DNA of 64,000 nucleotides from Aquirufa aurantiipilula (GCF_019923745.1 NZ_JAANOG010000001.1:124001-188000); one strand, 5' to 3'; counted from the first letter of the stretch, positions 32,478 through 42,030 are shown. Program-made: numbers and translations. Notes: a model not told the origin generated them from the sequence alone.

Positions 32478-34091
32478 ATGTTGCAGGTGTCTAATGTTTC
32501 CCTAAGATTTGGGAAGAGAGTGTTATTTGAAGAGGTAAATATCAAATTTACGGAAGGAAACTGTTATGGTTTAATCGGCGCTAATGGTGCTGGTAAATCT
32601 ACATTTTTAAAGATTCTTTCTGGTGAGATAGATTCTCAGACAGGAAGTGTTAGCATGAATCCTGGAGAGCGAATGTCGATTCTTAAGCAGAATCACTTTG
32701 AATTTGAAGAATTTCCAGTACTTCAGACGGTTATTATGGGCAACAAACGCTTATATGACATTATGTTAGAAAAGGATGCCATCTACATGAAGGAGGACTT
32801 TACCGAAGAAGATGGAAATAAAGCGGCTGATTTAGAGGCGGAATTTGCGGAATTGAATGGTTGGGAAGCCGAATCAGAAGCTGCAACATTGTTAAGCGGT
32901 CTTGGGATTAAAGAAGAAATTCATTATTCTTTATTAAAGGATATTAACGGATCGGAGAAAGTGAAGGTGCTTTTGGCACAAGCATTATTCGGTAATCCAG
33001 ATATTTTATTGCTGGATGAGCCTACTAACAACTTGGATATAGATTCCATTATGTGGTTGGAAGGGTATTTACAAAATTTCAAAAATACGGTGATTGTTGT
33101 TTCTCACGACCGTCACTTTTTAGATAATGTGTGTACGCACATTGCTGACCTTGATTTTGGGAAAATTCAATTATACGGTGGAACATATACTTTTTGGTAT
33201 GAATCATCACAATTGGCCGCCAGACAACGTACTGATCAAAATAAGAAGACAGACGAAAAGCGGAAGGAGTTAGAAGAATTTATTCGTCGATTCTCAGCAA
33301 ACGTCGCTAAATCTAAACAAGCTACAGCACGTCAAAAAATGTTGGATAAATTACAAGTGGAGGATATCAAACCTTCGTCACGTAAATATCCATTCATTAA
33401 TTTTAAGCCTGAGCGTGAAGCCGGTGACCAGTTGTTGAGTGTAGAAACCTTGTCCTATACTACAGAGGAAGGAAATGTTCTATTCTCCAATTTATCTTTT
33501 ACCATCAATAAGGGAGATAAAGTAGCCTTTTTAGCTAAGGATTCTTTAGCCATTACGGCTTTGTTCGATATTTTAATGGGAGAAAGAAAAGCAAGTTCAG
33601 GTGATTTTAAATGGGGTGTTACCACGACACAAACCTATTTGCCTAATGATAATGCGGCCTACTTCAAAGATGATTCTTTGAATTTAGTGGATTGGTTACG
33701 TCAGTATTCTACCGAGAAAGATGAAAGTTTTATTCGTGGTTTCTTGGGTCGTATGTTGTTTTCTGGAGATGAGGCATTGAAAAAATGTACAGTAATTTCT
33801 GGAGGTGAAAAGCAGCGTTGTATGTTTTCTAGAATGATGTTATCTGGTGCCAATGTGCTTTTATTTGATGAACCAACCAATCACTTGGACTTAGAATCCA
33901 TCACGGCTTTGAATAATGGTATGATTGAATTCCCTGGTACTATTTTATTTACTTGCCACGACCATCAATTAACGAACACTGTGGCAAATCGTGTTATTGA
34001 ACTTGGTGCTAAATCTTGTCTGGATAAATTAATGACCTATGATGAGTTTATCACCGATGGTACCGTAAAATCTCAGCGAGTTAATTTGTAA
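32478..34091 (+). CDS. ABC-F family ATPase (YbiT/YkpA-like)
   Basis: 537 aa from the ATG at 32478 (MLQVSNVSLRFGKRVLF), chosen because the -7 element at 32447-32454 overlaps the upstream alternative. There are two ABC domains and no membrane helices, so it is a ribosome-acting ABC-F protein. NBD1 has an intact Walker A GANGAGKST and Walker B ILLLDEPTNNLD, but its signature is degenerate (INGSEKVKV). NBD2 has signature VISGGEKQRC and LLFDEPTNHLD but no Walker A: the P-loop position reads FLAKDSLAITALFDI. This is seen in part of the YbiT/YkpA group. Role in resolving stalled or antibiotic-bound ribosomes is inferred. Confidence 0.92.
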   Translation: MLQVSNVSLRFGKRVLFEEVNIKFTEGNCYGLIGANGAGKSTFLKILSGEIDSQTGSVSMNPGERMSILKQNHFEFEEFPVLQTVIMGNKRLYDIMLEKDAIYMKEDFTEEDGNKAADLEAEFAELNGWEAESEAATLLSGLGIKEEIHYSLLKDINGSEKVKVLLAQALFGNPDILLLDEPTNNLDIDSIMWLEGYLQNFKNTVIVVSHDRHFLDNVCTHIADLDFGKIQLYGGTYTFWYESSQLAARQRTDQNKKTDEKRKELEEFIRRFSANVAKSKQATARQKMLDKLQVEDIKPSSRKYPFINFKPEREAGDQLLSVETLSYTTEEGNVLFSNLSFTINKGDKVAFLAKDSLAITALFDILMGERKASSGDFKWGVTTTQTYLPNDNAAYFKDDSLNLVDWLRQYSTEKDESFIRGFLGRMLFSGDEALKKCTVISGGEKQRCMFSRMMLSGANVLLFDEPTNHLDLESITALNNGMIEFPGTILFTCHDHQLTNTVANRVIELGAKSCLDKLMTYDEFITDGTVKSQRVNL

Positions 34092-34130
34092 GTAAAAACT
34101 TATCGGATTGGTTAGTAGGGAACGCTCAAA

Positions 34131-34210
34131 TTAGTATTGTCAATTTAGTGTTGTCAACTTAGATTTGTCAGCTTAGATTTGTCAACTTTTTAAAAGTTGA
34201 CAAATCTTAA
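34131..34210. repeat. Four 14-bp tandem repeats ending in a long hairpin
   Basis: Units 34131-34144, 34145-34158, 34159-34172 and 34173-34186 follow TTAGNNTTGTCANY closely. The last unit is repeated inverted at 34196-34207, so 34175-34190 pairs with 34192-34207 over 16 bp with a single-base centre, which would open to a small loop. No T-run follows. It lies 40 bases after the ABC-F gene. Confidence 0.85.
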
Positions 34211-34317
34211 AGTTGAATGAAATGATTCAAAATATAAGTTAATAATTCTCTAGAACTAATATTTAAAAACGAATTATACTCGACAAAACTACCTGTTTTG
34301 TTTGATTTTTTTAATCT

Positions 34318-34355
34318 AAGTAATTGATAATCAATATCAATTACTTGGATTTTTT
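34318..34355 (+). terminator. AT-rich hairpin at the end of the oxidoreductase gene
   Basis: Arms 34318-34329 and 34335-34346 pair over 12 bases, and a T-run follows at 34350-34355 on the plus strand. It could end plus-strand transcripts from the ABC-F gene; it overlaps the last codons of the minus-strand oxidoreductase. Confidence 0.45.
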
Positions 34356-35732
34356 CACTTTCATATTTACAGCATCCCATTCTATAGGTTTACCAATTTC
34401 AACTGAGGTATTACATAAAACCGATGGCCCAGCAGCTCTTAATCCAAAAGAAGCATCTTCAAATACTGGTTTTCCTGTTCTAATGGAATCAAAGAAATTG
34501 GTAAAATGATCTAATCGGTCATCATATCCTTGAGGAGCATTGAATTCAATTTCGTCCAATACTTTCATTCGTCTATCATCCGGACTATACTTGGCATTGT
34601 AATCAGCTAACATAGCGTCTTGCATCGCTTTAGGGAAGCTTTCCAAGGAATCATAACCTCCCATACTAGCTACTTTGGCACGTTTAAAATGCTTGATTTT
34701 TATGCCACGATTTTTGACCTCAATGACGCCTTCAGTTCCTATTAAACGAGTTCCCTCACTACCACCTGCTCCATCGGCCAAATTGACACGGGTCATAAAT
34801 TGAAAGGCATTGTGGTTCTCCGTTTTACCATAAGTCATAAAGCCTGTCAATAAATCATAGGCATCTCGTCCATCCTTCCAATAATTCAATGCTCCTTGAG
34901 CATATATTCTTTCTGGACCCAATGAATTTGTAACCGTATGTAAGCCTGTCACATTGTGAACAAATAAATCACCAGCTACTCCTGTACCATATGCTTTATA
35001 ATTTCTCCAGCGGAAAAAACGAACGGGATCAAAGGCCACCTTGGGGGCATCTCCTAAAAACATATCCCATGAAACAGTTTGTAAACTAGCATCTGTCGGT
35101 ATGGAATATTGCCATGCTCCATTGGCTGAATTTCGATCTGTATACGCTTCTACATAGGTAATTTCACCAATAGTTCCTTGTTGATAATATTTGCGAGCCT
35201 CCTGAAATACCACCGAACTTGCTCGTTGAGAACCCACTTGTAATACTTTTCCACTCGCTTTTTGAGCAGCTACAACAGCTAAACCTTCTTCCACATGATG
35301 TACCATGGGTTTTTCGCAATACACGTGTTTACCTGCTTTCAGCGCATCAATGGTGATATGATCATGCCAATGATCACTGGTACAAACTAAAACGGCATCA
35401 ATATCCTTTCTAGCCAAAATTTCCTTATAATTTCTAGTGACAAATAGATCTTTACCCCATTTTTCCTTTGCACGATCTAATCTACCTTGGTATAAATCAG
35501 CCACGGCCACTAACTCTACACCTGGTACTTTTAGGGCAGTGGTGGTGTCATAATGGCCAATAATACCGGATCCAATCAATCCTATTCGGATGGTATCATT
35601 TGGACTAACTTTGATTTTTTCTAAAATCTGAGTCAATGGTCTTTCATCGGCCCCAAGCAAAGGAATTCCTCCCAATAGGAGAGAGGTACTTGCACTTAGA
35701 GATTGAATAAATTGGCGTCTACTTTTTTCCAT
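34341..35732 (-). CDS. Tat-exported Gfo/Idh/MocA family oxidoreductase
   Basis: 463 aa. The N-terminus MEKSRRQFIQSLS is a twin-arginine signal, so the folded enzyme with bound NAD(P) would be exported. The Rossmann motif is IRIGLIGSGIIGHYD, and HVYCEKPMVHHVEEGL gives the family EKP lysine. WRNYKAYGTGVAGDLFVHNVTGLH has the substrate-domain GG-D-GSH-like segment in altered form. Such secreted oxidoreductases are frequent in Bacteroidota and often act on sugars or glycosides. DUF1080-type partners are common elsewhere, and here one lies 22 kb away. Single gene; substrate unknown. Confidence 0.9.
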   Translation of the reverse strand: MEKSRRQFIQSLSASTSLLLGGIPLLGADERPLTQILEKIKVSPNDTIRIGLIGSGIIGHYDTTTALKVPGVELVAVADLYQGRLDRAKEKWGKDLFVTRNYKEILARKDIDAVLVCTSDHWHDHITIDALKAGKHVYCEKPMVHHVEEGLAVVAAQKASGKVLQVGSQRASSVVFQEARKYYQQGTIGEITYVEAYTDRNSANGAWQYSIPTDASLQTVSWDMFLGDAPKVAFDPVRFFRWRNYKAYGTGVAGDLFVHNVTGLHTVTNSLGPERIYAQGALNYWKDGRDAYDLLTGFMTYGKTENHNAFQFMTRVNLADGAGGSEGTRLIGTEGVIEVKNRGIKIKHFKRAKVASMGGYDSLESFPKAMQDAMLADYNAKYSPDDRRMKVLDEIEFNAPQGYDDRLDHFTNFFDSIRTGKPVFEDASFGLRAAGPSVLCNTSVEIGKPIEWDAVNMKVKKSK

Positions 35733-35783
35733 GTGTTTGTAGCTTTATGTGTTTTCCAAATTACAAATTATCTGGAAATAAAA

Positions 35784-35819
35784 AACCCTAATCTAACCTG
35801 CAAAGGAAAAATTAGGGTT
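35784..35819 (-). terminator. Terminator between the gapN-like and oxidoreductase genes
   Basis: Arms AACCCTAAT (35784-35792) and ATTAGGGTT (35811-35819) pair exactly around 18 bases. On the minus strand a T-rich tract follows, so it should end the gapN-like transcript. Confidence 0.65.
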
Positions 35820-35840
35820 CTTGGAAAATTCGAAATCAAC

Positions 35841-37463
35841 TTATAGAATAAATCGAGTCGATAAGAAGTTAGATTGCTGGTTTTCAACAATTTGGTTCAC
35901 AATATCCTTATTTGCTTGTGTTGCTTTTGTTGCAACTACCGTACGAATAGAGAAGGAACGCAAAGCTGCCGTCACAGAAAGTGTACCCTCAGCAGAATCT
36001 TTACGACCTGTAAAAGGGAATGAATCTGGTCCACGTTGACATTGTGCATTAATATTCACACGGGAAACTTGATTCACCGTTTCATCAATCAAAGCTGAAA
36101 TTTGATTTGGATCTGTTCCGAAAATAGCTACTTGCTGTCCGTGTGATGATTCATGTATATAATCAATAGGTACATTGATGTCATCAAATGGAACAACTGG
36201 AACTACTGGACCAAACTGCTCCTCTGACCAAACTTTCATTTTCTTATTTACCGGATACAATAATGCAGGGAAAAATAACGATTTGGCATTTTCTCCACCG
36301 TGTTTATTCAACACTTTAGCACCGTGTAATTTTGCATCCTCAATCAATTCCTTCAAATAAGCTGGTTTGTTCGGCTCAGGAAGTGGCGTTATTTGTACAC
36401 CTGGATCCCAAACCATACCAACTTTGATTGCTTCAATTTTTTCAGCTAATCCCTTATTGAAAGCATCCGCTAAGCTGCTATGTACAAAGATGATTTTGAT
36501 GGCAGTACAACGTTGACCATTGAATGATAAAGATCCCAGTAGACATTCGTTGATTGCATTGTCCAATTGAGCGCTTTCAGTTACAATCGCTGCATTCTTC
36601 GCATCCAGTCCTAAAATGGCACGTAAACGATTCACCTTAGGGTGCATTTTCTTTAATTTATCCGCCACTTTAGATGAACCAATTAATGTTAACACATCAA
36701 TTTTACCTGATTCCATTAATTGAGGAATGATCGAATTTCCACGACCATACAACGTATTAATTACGCCAGCAGGGAATGATTCTCTAAATGCTTCTAATAA
36801 TGGATAGTGTAATAATGTACCGTGTTTCGGTGGTTTAAATAAAACCGTATTACCCATAATTAACGCTGGAATTAAGGTAGTAAAGGTTTCATTTAATGGA
36901 TAGTTAAATGGTCCCATACACAATACTACTCCAAGAGGCGAACGACGAACTTGACCAATAATTCCTTCTTCAATTAAGAAAGTAGAAGAATTTCTATCAA
37001 TGTCTTTTAATGCTCCAATGGTATCATAAATGTATTGAACTGTTCTGTCAAATTCTTTTTGTGAATCAGTTAATGATTTACCAATTTCCCACATCAATAA
37101 TTTAACAACTTCGTCACGCTTCAAAATCATCTTTTGTGTGAATTTTTCCACACATTCAATGCGTTTGTCTACGGACATCGACGGCCATTCACCACGACCA
37201 TTGGAGTAGGCTTTTACACCTGCATACAGCACTTCCATCGCGTCTGTAGCATCGGTAATAGGATATGATCCAATGCGTTTAGGCTCAAAACCTTTTTCAG
37301 ACTTGATGTAAATGGGAGACCAAACATCTTGTGTTTTGCCTTTCCATTGGCGCATCTCTCCATTCACTAAATATTCTCTTTGTTCGATCGGTTTGACCAA
37401 ATCATATTCTTTCGGAATTTCTCCTTCTTTGGGAAACAGTTTTTCTAATTCACTCGATTGCAT
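35841..37463 (-). CDS. gapN: Aldehyde dehydrogenase, GapN-like (non-phosphorylating G3P dehydrogenase)
   Basis: 540 aa. Aldehyde dehydrogenase superfamily: cofactor region VVLCMGPFNYPLNETFTTLIPAL, LIGSSKVADKL, LGLDAKNAAIVTESA, and the catalytic cysteine C319 in SFNGQRCTAIKI. The Cys neighbourhood (GQRCTA) and overall length fit NADP-dependent GapN, which turns glyceraldehyde 3-phosphate straight into 3-phosphoglycerate and makes NADPH. Other semialdehyde substrates cannot be excluded. Single gene with its own terminator at 35784-35819. Confidence 0.8.
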   Translation of the reverse strand: MQSSELEKLFPKEGEIPKEYDLVKPIEQREYLVNGEMRQWKGKTQDVWSPIYIKSEKGFEPKRIGSYPITDATDAMEVLYAGVKAYSNGRGEWPSMSVDKRIECVEKFTQKMILKRDEVVKLLMWEIGKSLTDSQKEFDRTVQYIYDTIGALKDIDRNSSTFLIEEGIIGQVRRSPLGVVLCMGPFNYPLNETFTTLIPALIMGNTVLFKPPKHGTLLHYPLLEAFRESFPAGVINTLYGRGNSIIPQLMESGKIDVLTLIGSSKVADKLKKMHPKVNRLRAILGLDAKNAAIVTESAQLDNAINECLLGSLSFNGQRCTAIKIIFVHSSLADAFNKGLAEKIEAIKVGMVWDPGVQITPLPEPNKPAYLKELIEDAKLHGAKVLNKHGGENAKSLFFPALLYPVNKKMKVWSEEQFGPVVPVVPFDDINVPIDYIHESSHGQQVAIFGTDPNQISALIDETVNQVSRVNINAQCQRGPDSFPFTGRKDSAEGTLSVTAALRSFSIRTVVATKATQANKDIVNQIVENQQSNFLSTRFIL

Positions 37464-37580
37464 AGGTTGTATTTTTATGGTCGCAAATTTCAGCTATTTG
37501 AACTATTCAAAGAATTCATGGCATGTATTATTTGAATAGTAATACTATTTTATGAAATTATTATAAATAATCTAAAATAG

Positions 37581-37772
37581 CTATTGGTTAATTTCTGAAT
37601 TCAAGGGATATTTTCTCCTGATTCGATTTATCTGAAATCGCTTTTGATCTGTAAAACTAGCCTCATGTAGTTGACTGAATTCGTAAAGCCAGGTAGAAAA
37701 GAGTTCGATGTCATTGCTTCTAAAAGCCAAAGCATCAATTTTTTTACTGATTAAATAGGTCTCAAATTCCAT
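37581..37772 (-). CDS. Small conserved-looking protein coupled to an MFS transporter gene
   Basis: 63 aa, not recognised. Soluble, charged and partly helical: SKKIDALAFRSNDIELFSTW and DQKRFQINRIRRKYPLN. Its ATG lies inside the last codons of the MFS gene (11-base overlap), the arrangement expected for translational coupling. The codon use looks like that of its neighbours. Nothing in it suggests membrane location or an active site. It is the last gene of the queA-ispD-MMPL-MFS run. Confidence 0.6.
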   Translation of the reverse strand: MEFETYLISKKIDALAFRSNDIELFSTWLYEFSQLHEASFTDQKRFQINRIRRKYPLNSEINQ

Positions 37773-38946
37773 TTCTTGTCCAGTTTTTTCTTAAACTCAA
37801 TAATACCACCAATGCAATACTAGCTAATAATCCCGCAATGAAAAAGGGGAGTGGTATCATTTGGCTTAAACCTTTATATAAATATCCTGAAAGAAATGCT
37901 CCTATGCCAATACCAATCTCTAAAGCAATGTACATAGTAGCCATGGCGCGTCCCATATGATTTTTATGGGCTAAATCTGATGTCCAAGCTGCCAAAGTGG
38001 GAGTGGAAAATCCAGAAGAAATACCAAATAAAATGGCAGAGATAACCATTGTAATTTCATTTACTGGAAATGCCAAAATGAACATTGAAATCACCAAAAA
38101 GAAACTGGAAATGATTAATATAGGTATCCTACCATGTATGTCAGAGCTTTTTGAAAAGAAAAATCGAACGCCAATAGAAGCAATGGTGTAAATCGTAAAA
38201 TATAAGCCCTTGTTATGCCAACCAACCAATTTGGTCGTATCAGGTAATAGCGTAAGTACAGCACCATAGGAAAATGACATCAAGACCATGATCCAAAATA
38301 CTGGTATCACTTTTGGCTCAAAAACATCGCTCCAATTTATTCGAAATAATTTTAACGAAAATTTACTTTTCATGCTTTTGGGTAAAGTTTCTTCCAACTT
38401 CATTAAAATAATAATAGAAGCTAGGGCAAATAAGGAAGAAACATAAAACATGGGATCTAATCCAATTGAATTAGATAAAGCAGAACCTATACTTGGGCCA
38501 ATAGACATACCTACGGCTGTAAAAATCCCCAAAGTTCCCTGTGCTTCACCTCGACGATTTTCGGGTATAATGTCTGCCACATAAGCAGCGGTTGCAGTGG
38601 GTTTGGTGCCTGTTGACATCCCATGGATAAAACGTAAAAATAAAAACGCCTGTACGGTATGCACCATGGGGTATATTCCTCCACAGACAAAACAAACGAT
38701 AGATCCAAAGGCCATGACAGGTACGCGACCAATGTGGTCAGTTAGTTTGCCAGAAAATGGCCTACTGAGGCCAGCAGTTAGCGTGAATAGTGCGATAATG
38801 TATCCAATGTATTCACTTCCTCCCATGGATGCCAAATAATCGGGCAATTCAGGAATAATCATGGAAAAACTGGCCGCAAATAAGAAGTTACTAGTACATA
38901 ATAACCAGAAAGGAATCGTATAGATTTTTTCCTCTTGAATTCCCAT
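37762..38946 (-). CDS. MFS transporter
   Basis: 394 aa with 12 predicted helices. The loop 2-3 motif LTDHIGRVPVMAFGS and the helix 5 segment GMSIGPSIGSAL are typical of drug/proton antiporters of the DHA1 type. The substrate is unknown. Gap of 1 base after the MMPL transporter gene and an 11-base overlap with the small gene downstream, so all three are expected to be made together. Confidence 0.9.
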   Translation of the reverse strand: MGIQEEKIYTIPFWLLCTSNFLFAASFSMIIPELPDYLASMGGSEYIGYIIALFTLTAGLSRPFSGKLTDHIGRVPVMAFGSIVCFVCGGIYPMVHTVQAFLFLRFIHGMSTGTKPTATAAYVADIIPENRRGEAQGTLGIFTAVGMSIGPSIGSALSNSIGLDPMFYVSSLFALASIIILMKLEETLPKSMKSKFSLKLFRINWSDVFEPKVIPVFWIMVLMSFSYGAVLTLLPDTTKLVGWHNKGLYFTIYTIASIGVRFFFSKSSDIHGRIPILIISSFFLVISMFILAFPVNEITMVISAILFGISSGFSTPTLAAWTSDLAHKNHMGRAMATMYIALEIGIGIGAFLSGYLYKGLSQMIPLPFFIAGLLASIALVVLLSLRKNWTRNGI

Positions 38947-38947
38947 G

Positions 38948-41320
38948 TTAAATCTCCTCCTCTATGATGGTGTCAATTTCTTTTTTATTCAATCCCATCA
39001 AAAAGGCAGGTAATAAAATTAAATTACAAATCATGGCCATCAATAAGGTTATGGAAACCAAAATTCCCAATGCTTGGGTTCCCTTGAACGTAGAAGCTGT
39101 AAATATGAAGAAACCAAAAAACAAGATCATAGCCGTGTAAAACATAGATACACCTGTTTTTTGTATAGTGATTTGCACAGCACGTTTTACATTGAGCTGA
39201 TTTTTTAGCCATTCTTCCTTATATCGAGTTAAGAAATAAATAGTCCCATCACTGGAAATACCAAAGGCAATCGAAAAGATTAGAATAGTACTAGGTTTCA
39301 AAGCAATGTTAAAGTATCCCATCAAACCTGCTGTGATTATCAGTGGAATCAAACTAGGTAGGGTAGAGATAATCACCATTTTCCAGGAACGGAATAAAAA
39401 TGCCATTAATAGACATATTAAAACAATAGCTGTTATAGTACTCTCAATTAAGTTTTTCTGTAGATATTCCGTGTTAAACGAATTTATAACAGAATTTCCC
39501 GTCACATCAGCTTGATATGCATTGGGATTATCCTTGGGTAAAATTTCGCCAGTCTCTGCATCTGTTCTGAAAATACTATCAATCTTGGGCTGCAGTATTT
39601 GATACAACTCTTTGGTTCTGACAGTACCAGCATCAGCCATTTGATAGGAGATTCGAGTATGTTGTTTTTCTTGGTCAATGAATCCCGCAAATAGATTACT
39701 TTTTCCTGATAAACTTGATTGAAAGTCTTTCAATTTATTCAATTCATCAATACCAGGTAGAGTGAAATATTTTGGATCTCCACCGCGATACACTTGATAC
39801 AAATACTTAGTTGCCGTTAAAATAGAAAGTCCAGCCGTAAATTCAGGATATTTGGCCATCAGCTTTTCCGTTCTTTTCATTTTAGACAAAATTTCTGGAC
39901 TTAAAGCTTTCCCCGGACTTTTTGCATCCACTGAAATTTCAAAAGGGATAATTCCATGAAAATGCTTTTCAATGAATTTCAAATCGGAATAAATCGCATT
40001 CTCTCTAGGTAAATCGTCAACGATAAACCCAATAGCCTTAATTTGTAATAATCCATAGACCGAGATCATTAATAAAATAGTCACAGTTCCATATATGGAT
40101 TTTCGATGATTTAAGACCCAATTTTCAATACGAATTAATATTAAATTAACTCGCTTTGACTCAAAATGGGCTAAGTCCTTAGGTCTGGGAGGAGCTAAGA
40201 AGCTAAAGAAAATGGGAATTAAGAGTAAGGATAATAAAAAAGTAAACATGACATTGACTGATGCCACAATCCCAAATTCCACCAATAATCCTGAACCCGT
40301 AAAGCTAAAAACACCAAAACCAATGGAAGTAGTCAAATTGGCTAAAAACAAGGTTCTACCTACTTTAGAAGCACTTTCTTTCAATGAAAAAAGCTTGTCT
40401 TGAGTTTGTATATAGGTCTCATGGTATTTATTTAACAAGAAAATGACATTAGGGATACCAATCACCACAATTAGCGGTGGGATTAAACCAGATAGCAATG
40501 TGATTTTAAATCCAAGAAATACGATGGTCGCAAGTGATGCAAGGATTCCTATCAATATCACAATCAGGGCAAAAAACACCACTTGTATGGATCTGAAAAA
40601 GAATAACAAAATGAGTGAAGTCACTAAGATGGCTAAGCCTAGAAAAAATATCAGTTCTTTGGTTACCTGTGAGGTATATTCCGTTCGAATAAAAGGCATT
40701 CCAGAGAAATGAATATCTCTTTTCATTTTCAAGCGGTAATCTTCTCCTAATTGCTTGATTTTCTTAACTAAAGTGATTCTTCCTTTATCATTAATTGTCC
40801 TTTGGTCTAAGGTAATTAGTAATAAATGTACCTTGTAATCATCTGTATATAAGAAGTTTGTAAAAATAGGTAATCGACTAATCTTACTTTTTAAGGTATC
40901 CAAACGCTCCTGAGTGGTTGCTAAATTTGAATCCCAAATGGTTCTAGTTTTGAACTTTTTGTCTGTACTGTCGATGTAGACCTCTGGAAGATTGGATAAA
41001 GATAAAATGTTTTTAATCCCCGATAATTGCTTGATTTCTAAACTAAGATTTTTCCATGCATCAAATTCGACGGGAGTAAAAAGCTGTGGGTTTTCTAAAC
41101 CAATCACCATGACATTTCCGTCTTCACCGTATTTTTTTTTGAATCCTTCATACAGTTGAAAACGCTCATCTGTTTTAGGTAAAATTTTAGCTAATTCATA
41201 GCTTAATTGAATTTGTGAAGCCTTGTAAATGAGTCCTGCGGTAAGTAGGGTCATTACCAGCAAGATGAAAATTTTATGTTTTAATATATTGGATCCAATC
41301 CAATCCCAGGCGTTTTTCAT
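38948..41320 (-). CDS. RND-superfamily (MMPL-type) transporter
   Basis: 790 aa. Duplicated layout: one helix (about 14-32), a large loop (about 33-215), a block of helices to about 390, a second helix and loop (about 410-620) and a final block of helices. Motifs are TSIGFGVFSFTGSGLLVEFG and STILIFSIAFGISSDGTIYFL, where the Asp in the helix 10 position fits proton coupling. It is closer to MMPL/HpnN-like lipid exporters than to drug-pump AcrB, and no adaptor gene is adjacent. Lies 2 bases after ispD. Lipid or isoprenoid-derived cargo is a guess from context. Confidence 0.88.
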   Translation of the reverse strand: MKNAWDWIGSNILKHKIFILLVMTLLTAGLIYKASQIQLSYELAKILPKTDERFQLYEGFKKKYGEDGNVMVIGLENPQLFTPVEFDAWKNLSLEIKQLSGIKNILSLSNLPEVYIDSTDKKFKTRTIWDSNLATTQERLDTLKSKISRLPIFTNFLYTDDYKVHLLLITLDQRTINDKGRITLVKKIKQLGEDYRLKMKRDIHFSGMPFIRTEYTSQVTKELIFFLGLAILVTSLILLFFFRSIQVVFFALIVILIGILASLATIVFLGFKITLLSGLIPPLIVVIGIPNVIFLLNKYHETYIQTQDKLFSLKESASKVGRTLFLANLTTSIGFGVFSFTGSGLLVEFGIVASVNVMFTFLLSLLLIPIFFSFLAPPRPKDLAHFESKRVNLILIRIENWVLNHRKSIYGTVTILLMISVYGLLQIKAIGFIVDDLPRENAIYSDLKFIEKHFHGIIPFEISVDAKSPGKALSPEILSKMKRTEKLMAKYPEFTAGLSILTATKYLYQVYRGGDPKYFTLPGIDELNKLKDFQSSLSGKSNLFAGFIDQEKQHTRISYQMADAGTVRTKELYQILQPKIDSIFRTDAETGEILPKDNPNAYQADVTGNSVINSFNTEYLQKNLIESTITAIVLICLLMAFLFRSWKMVIISTLPSLIPLIITAGLMGYFNIALKPSTILIFSIAFGISSDGTIYFLTRYKEEWLKNQLNVKRAVQITIQKTGVSMFYTAMILFFGFFIFTASTFKGTQALGILVSITLLMAMICNLILLPAFLMGLNKKEIDTIIEEEI

Positions 41321-41322
41321 GT

Positions 41323-42012
41323 TTATGCGTTTTGAGTCAATGCTTCGGCAATCAGCAAATCCTCGGGGGTTGTAATTTTTATGTTGGAATAATTTCCTTC
41401 AACAAGTTGAATATCTATGCCCATTAATTCCACGACACTGGCATCATCCGTAAAAAAATCTTGATATTCTTGTTGAAATGCCTTCTTTAGAATTGAAACT
41501 TCAAATATCTGTGGCGTTTGAATTAATTTAATGTGATTTCGATCAAGTGGGAGATATACATTTTCCGCATTATCCCATTGACGAACAGAGTCCTTGCTGG
41601 AAACAGCTAATACGGCATTACCATGCTTTTGAGCATGCTGATATGCCTGTTGTATACAAGTAATGGATACCAGTGGCCTGACACCATCGTGAATGGCAAC
41701 AAGTGCTTGTTGATTTTCTAGAATTGCTTGAATACCTTGTTGACTCGAATGAAAGCGTGTCTTGCCTCCTTCCACTAATTGATGTGGACAATCTTGGAGG
41801 ATTTCTGGATGTTCTTGACAAAGTCCCTGCCAAGTAGAAAATTGATTCTGAGGTAATACTAAAATCAATTCAATTTCAGCATCCGCTTTTTTGAATTGTA
41901 AAAGGGTATGGTATAAAATGGGTTTGCCTTGAAGGAGCAAAAATTGTTTAGGAACGGCACTTTTCATTCGCTGTCCAGTACCTCCGGCTACAATAATGGC
42001 ATATTTCTTCAA
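41323..42012 (-). CDS. ispD: 2-C-methyl-D-erythritol 4-phosphate cytidylyltransferase
   Basis: 229 aa. IspD makes CDP-ME in the non-mevalonate isoprenoid pathway. The N-terminal nucleotide loop IIVAGGTGQRMKSAVPKQF, then VAIHDGVRPLVS, and LIQTPQIFEV with FTDDASVVE are all in place. The start codon is TTG at 42012, giving exactly the family N-terminus MKKYAIIVAGG; no ATG is available in frame before the catalytic loop. Sits 18 bases after queA in the same operon. Confidence 0.95.
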   Translation of the reverse strand: MKKYAIIVAGGTGQRMKSAVPKQFLLLQGKPILYHTLLQFKKADAEIELILVLPQNQFSTWQGLCQEHPEILQDCPHQLVEGGKTRFHSSQQGIQAILENQQALVAIHDGVRPLVSITCIQQAYQHAQKHGNAVLAVSSKDSVRQWDNAENVYLPLDRNHIKLIQTPQIFEVSILKKAFQQEYQDFFTDDASVVELMGIDIQLVEGNYSNIKITTPEDLLIAEALTQNA

Positions 42013-42030
42013 AACAAACCCGATTTTTAT

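Noticed and set aside
34131-34207. CRISPR array
   Set aside because: The units are 14 bp and directly adjacent, without spacers, and no cas genes are near.
34324-34509. Small plus-strand frame opposite the Gfo/Idh/MocA gene end
   Set aside because: It is a shadow of the oxidoreductase coding strand with no promoter or family resemblance.
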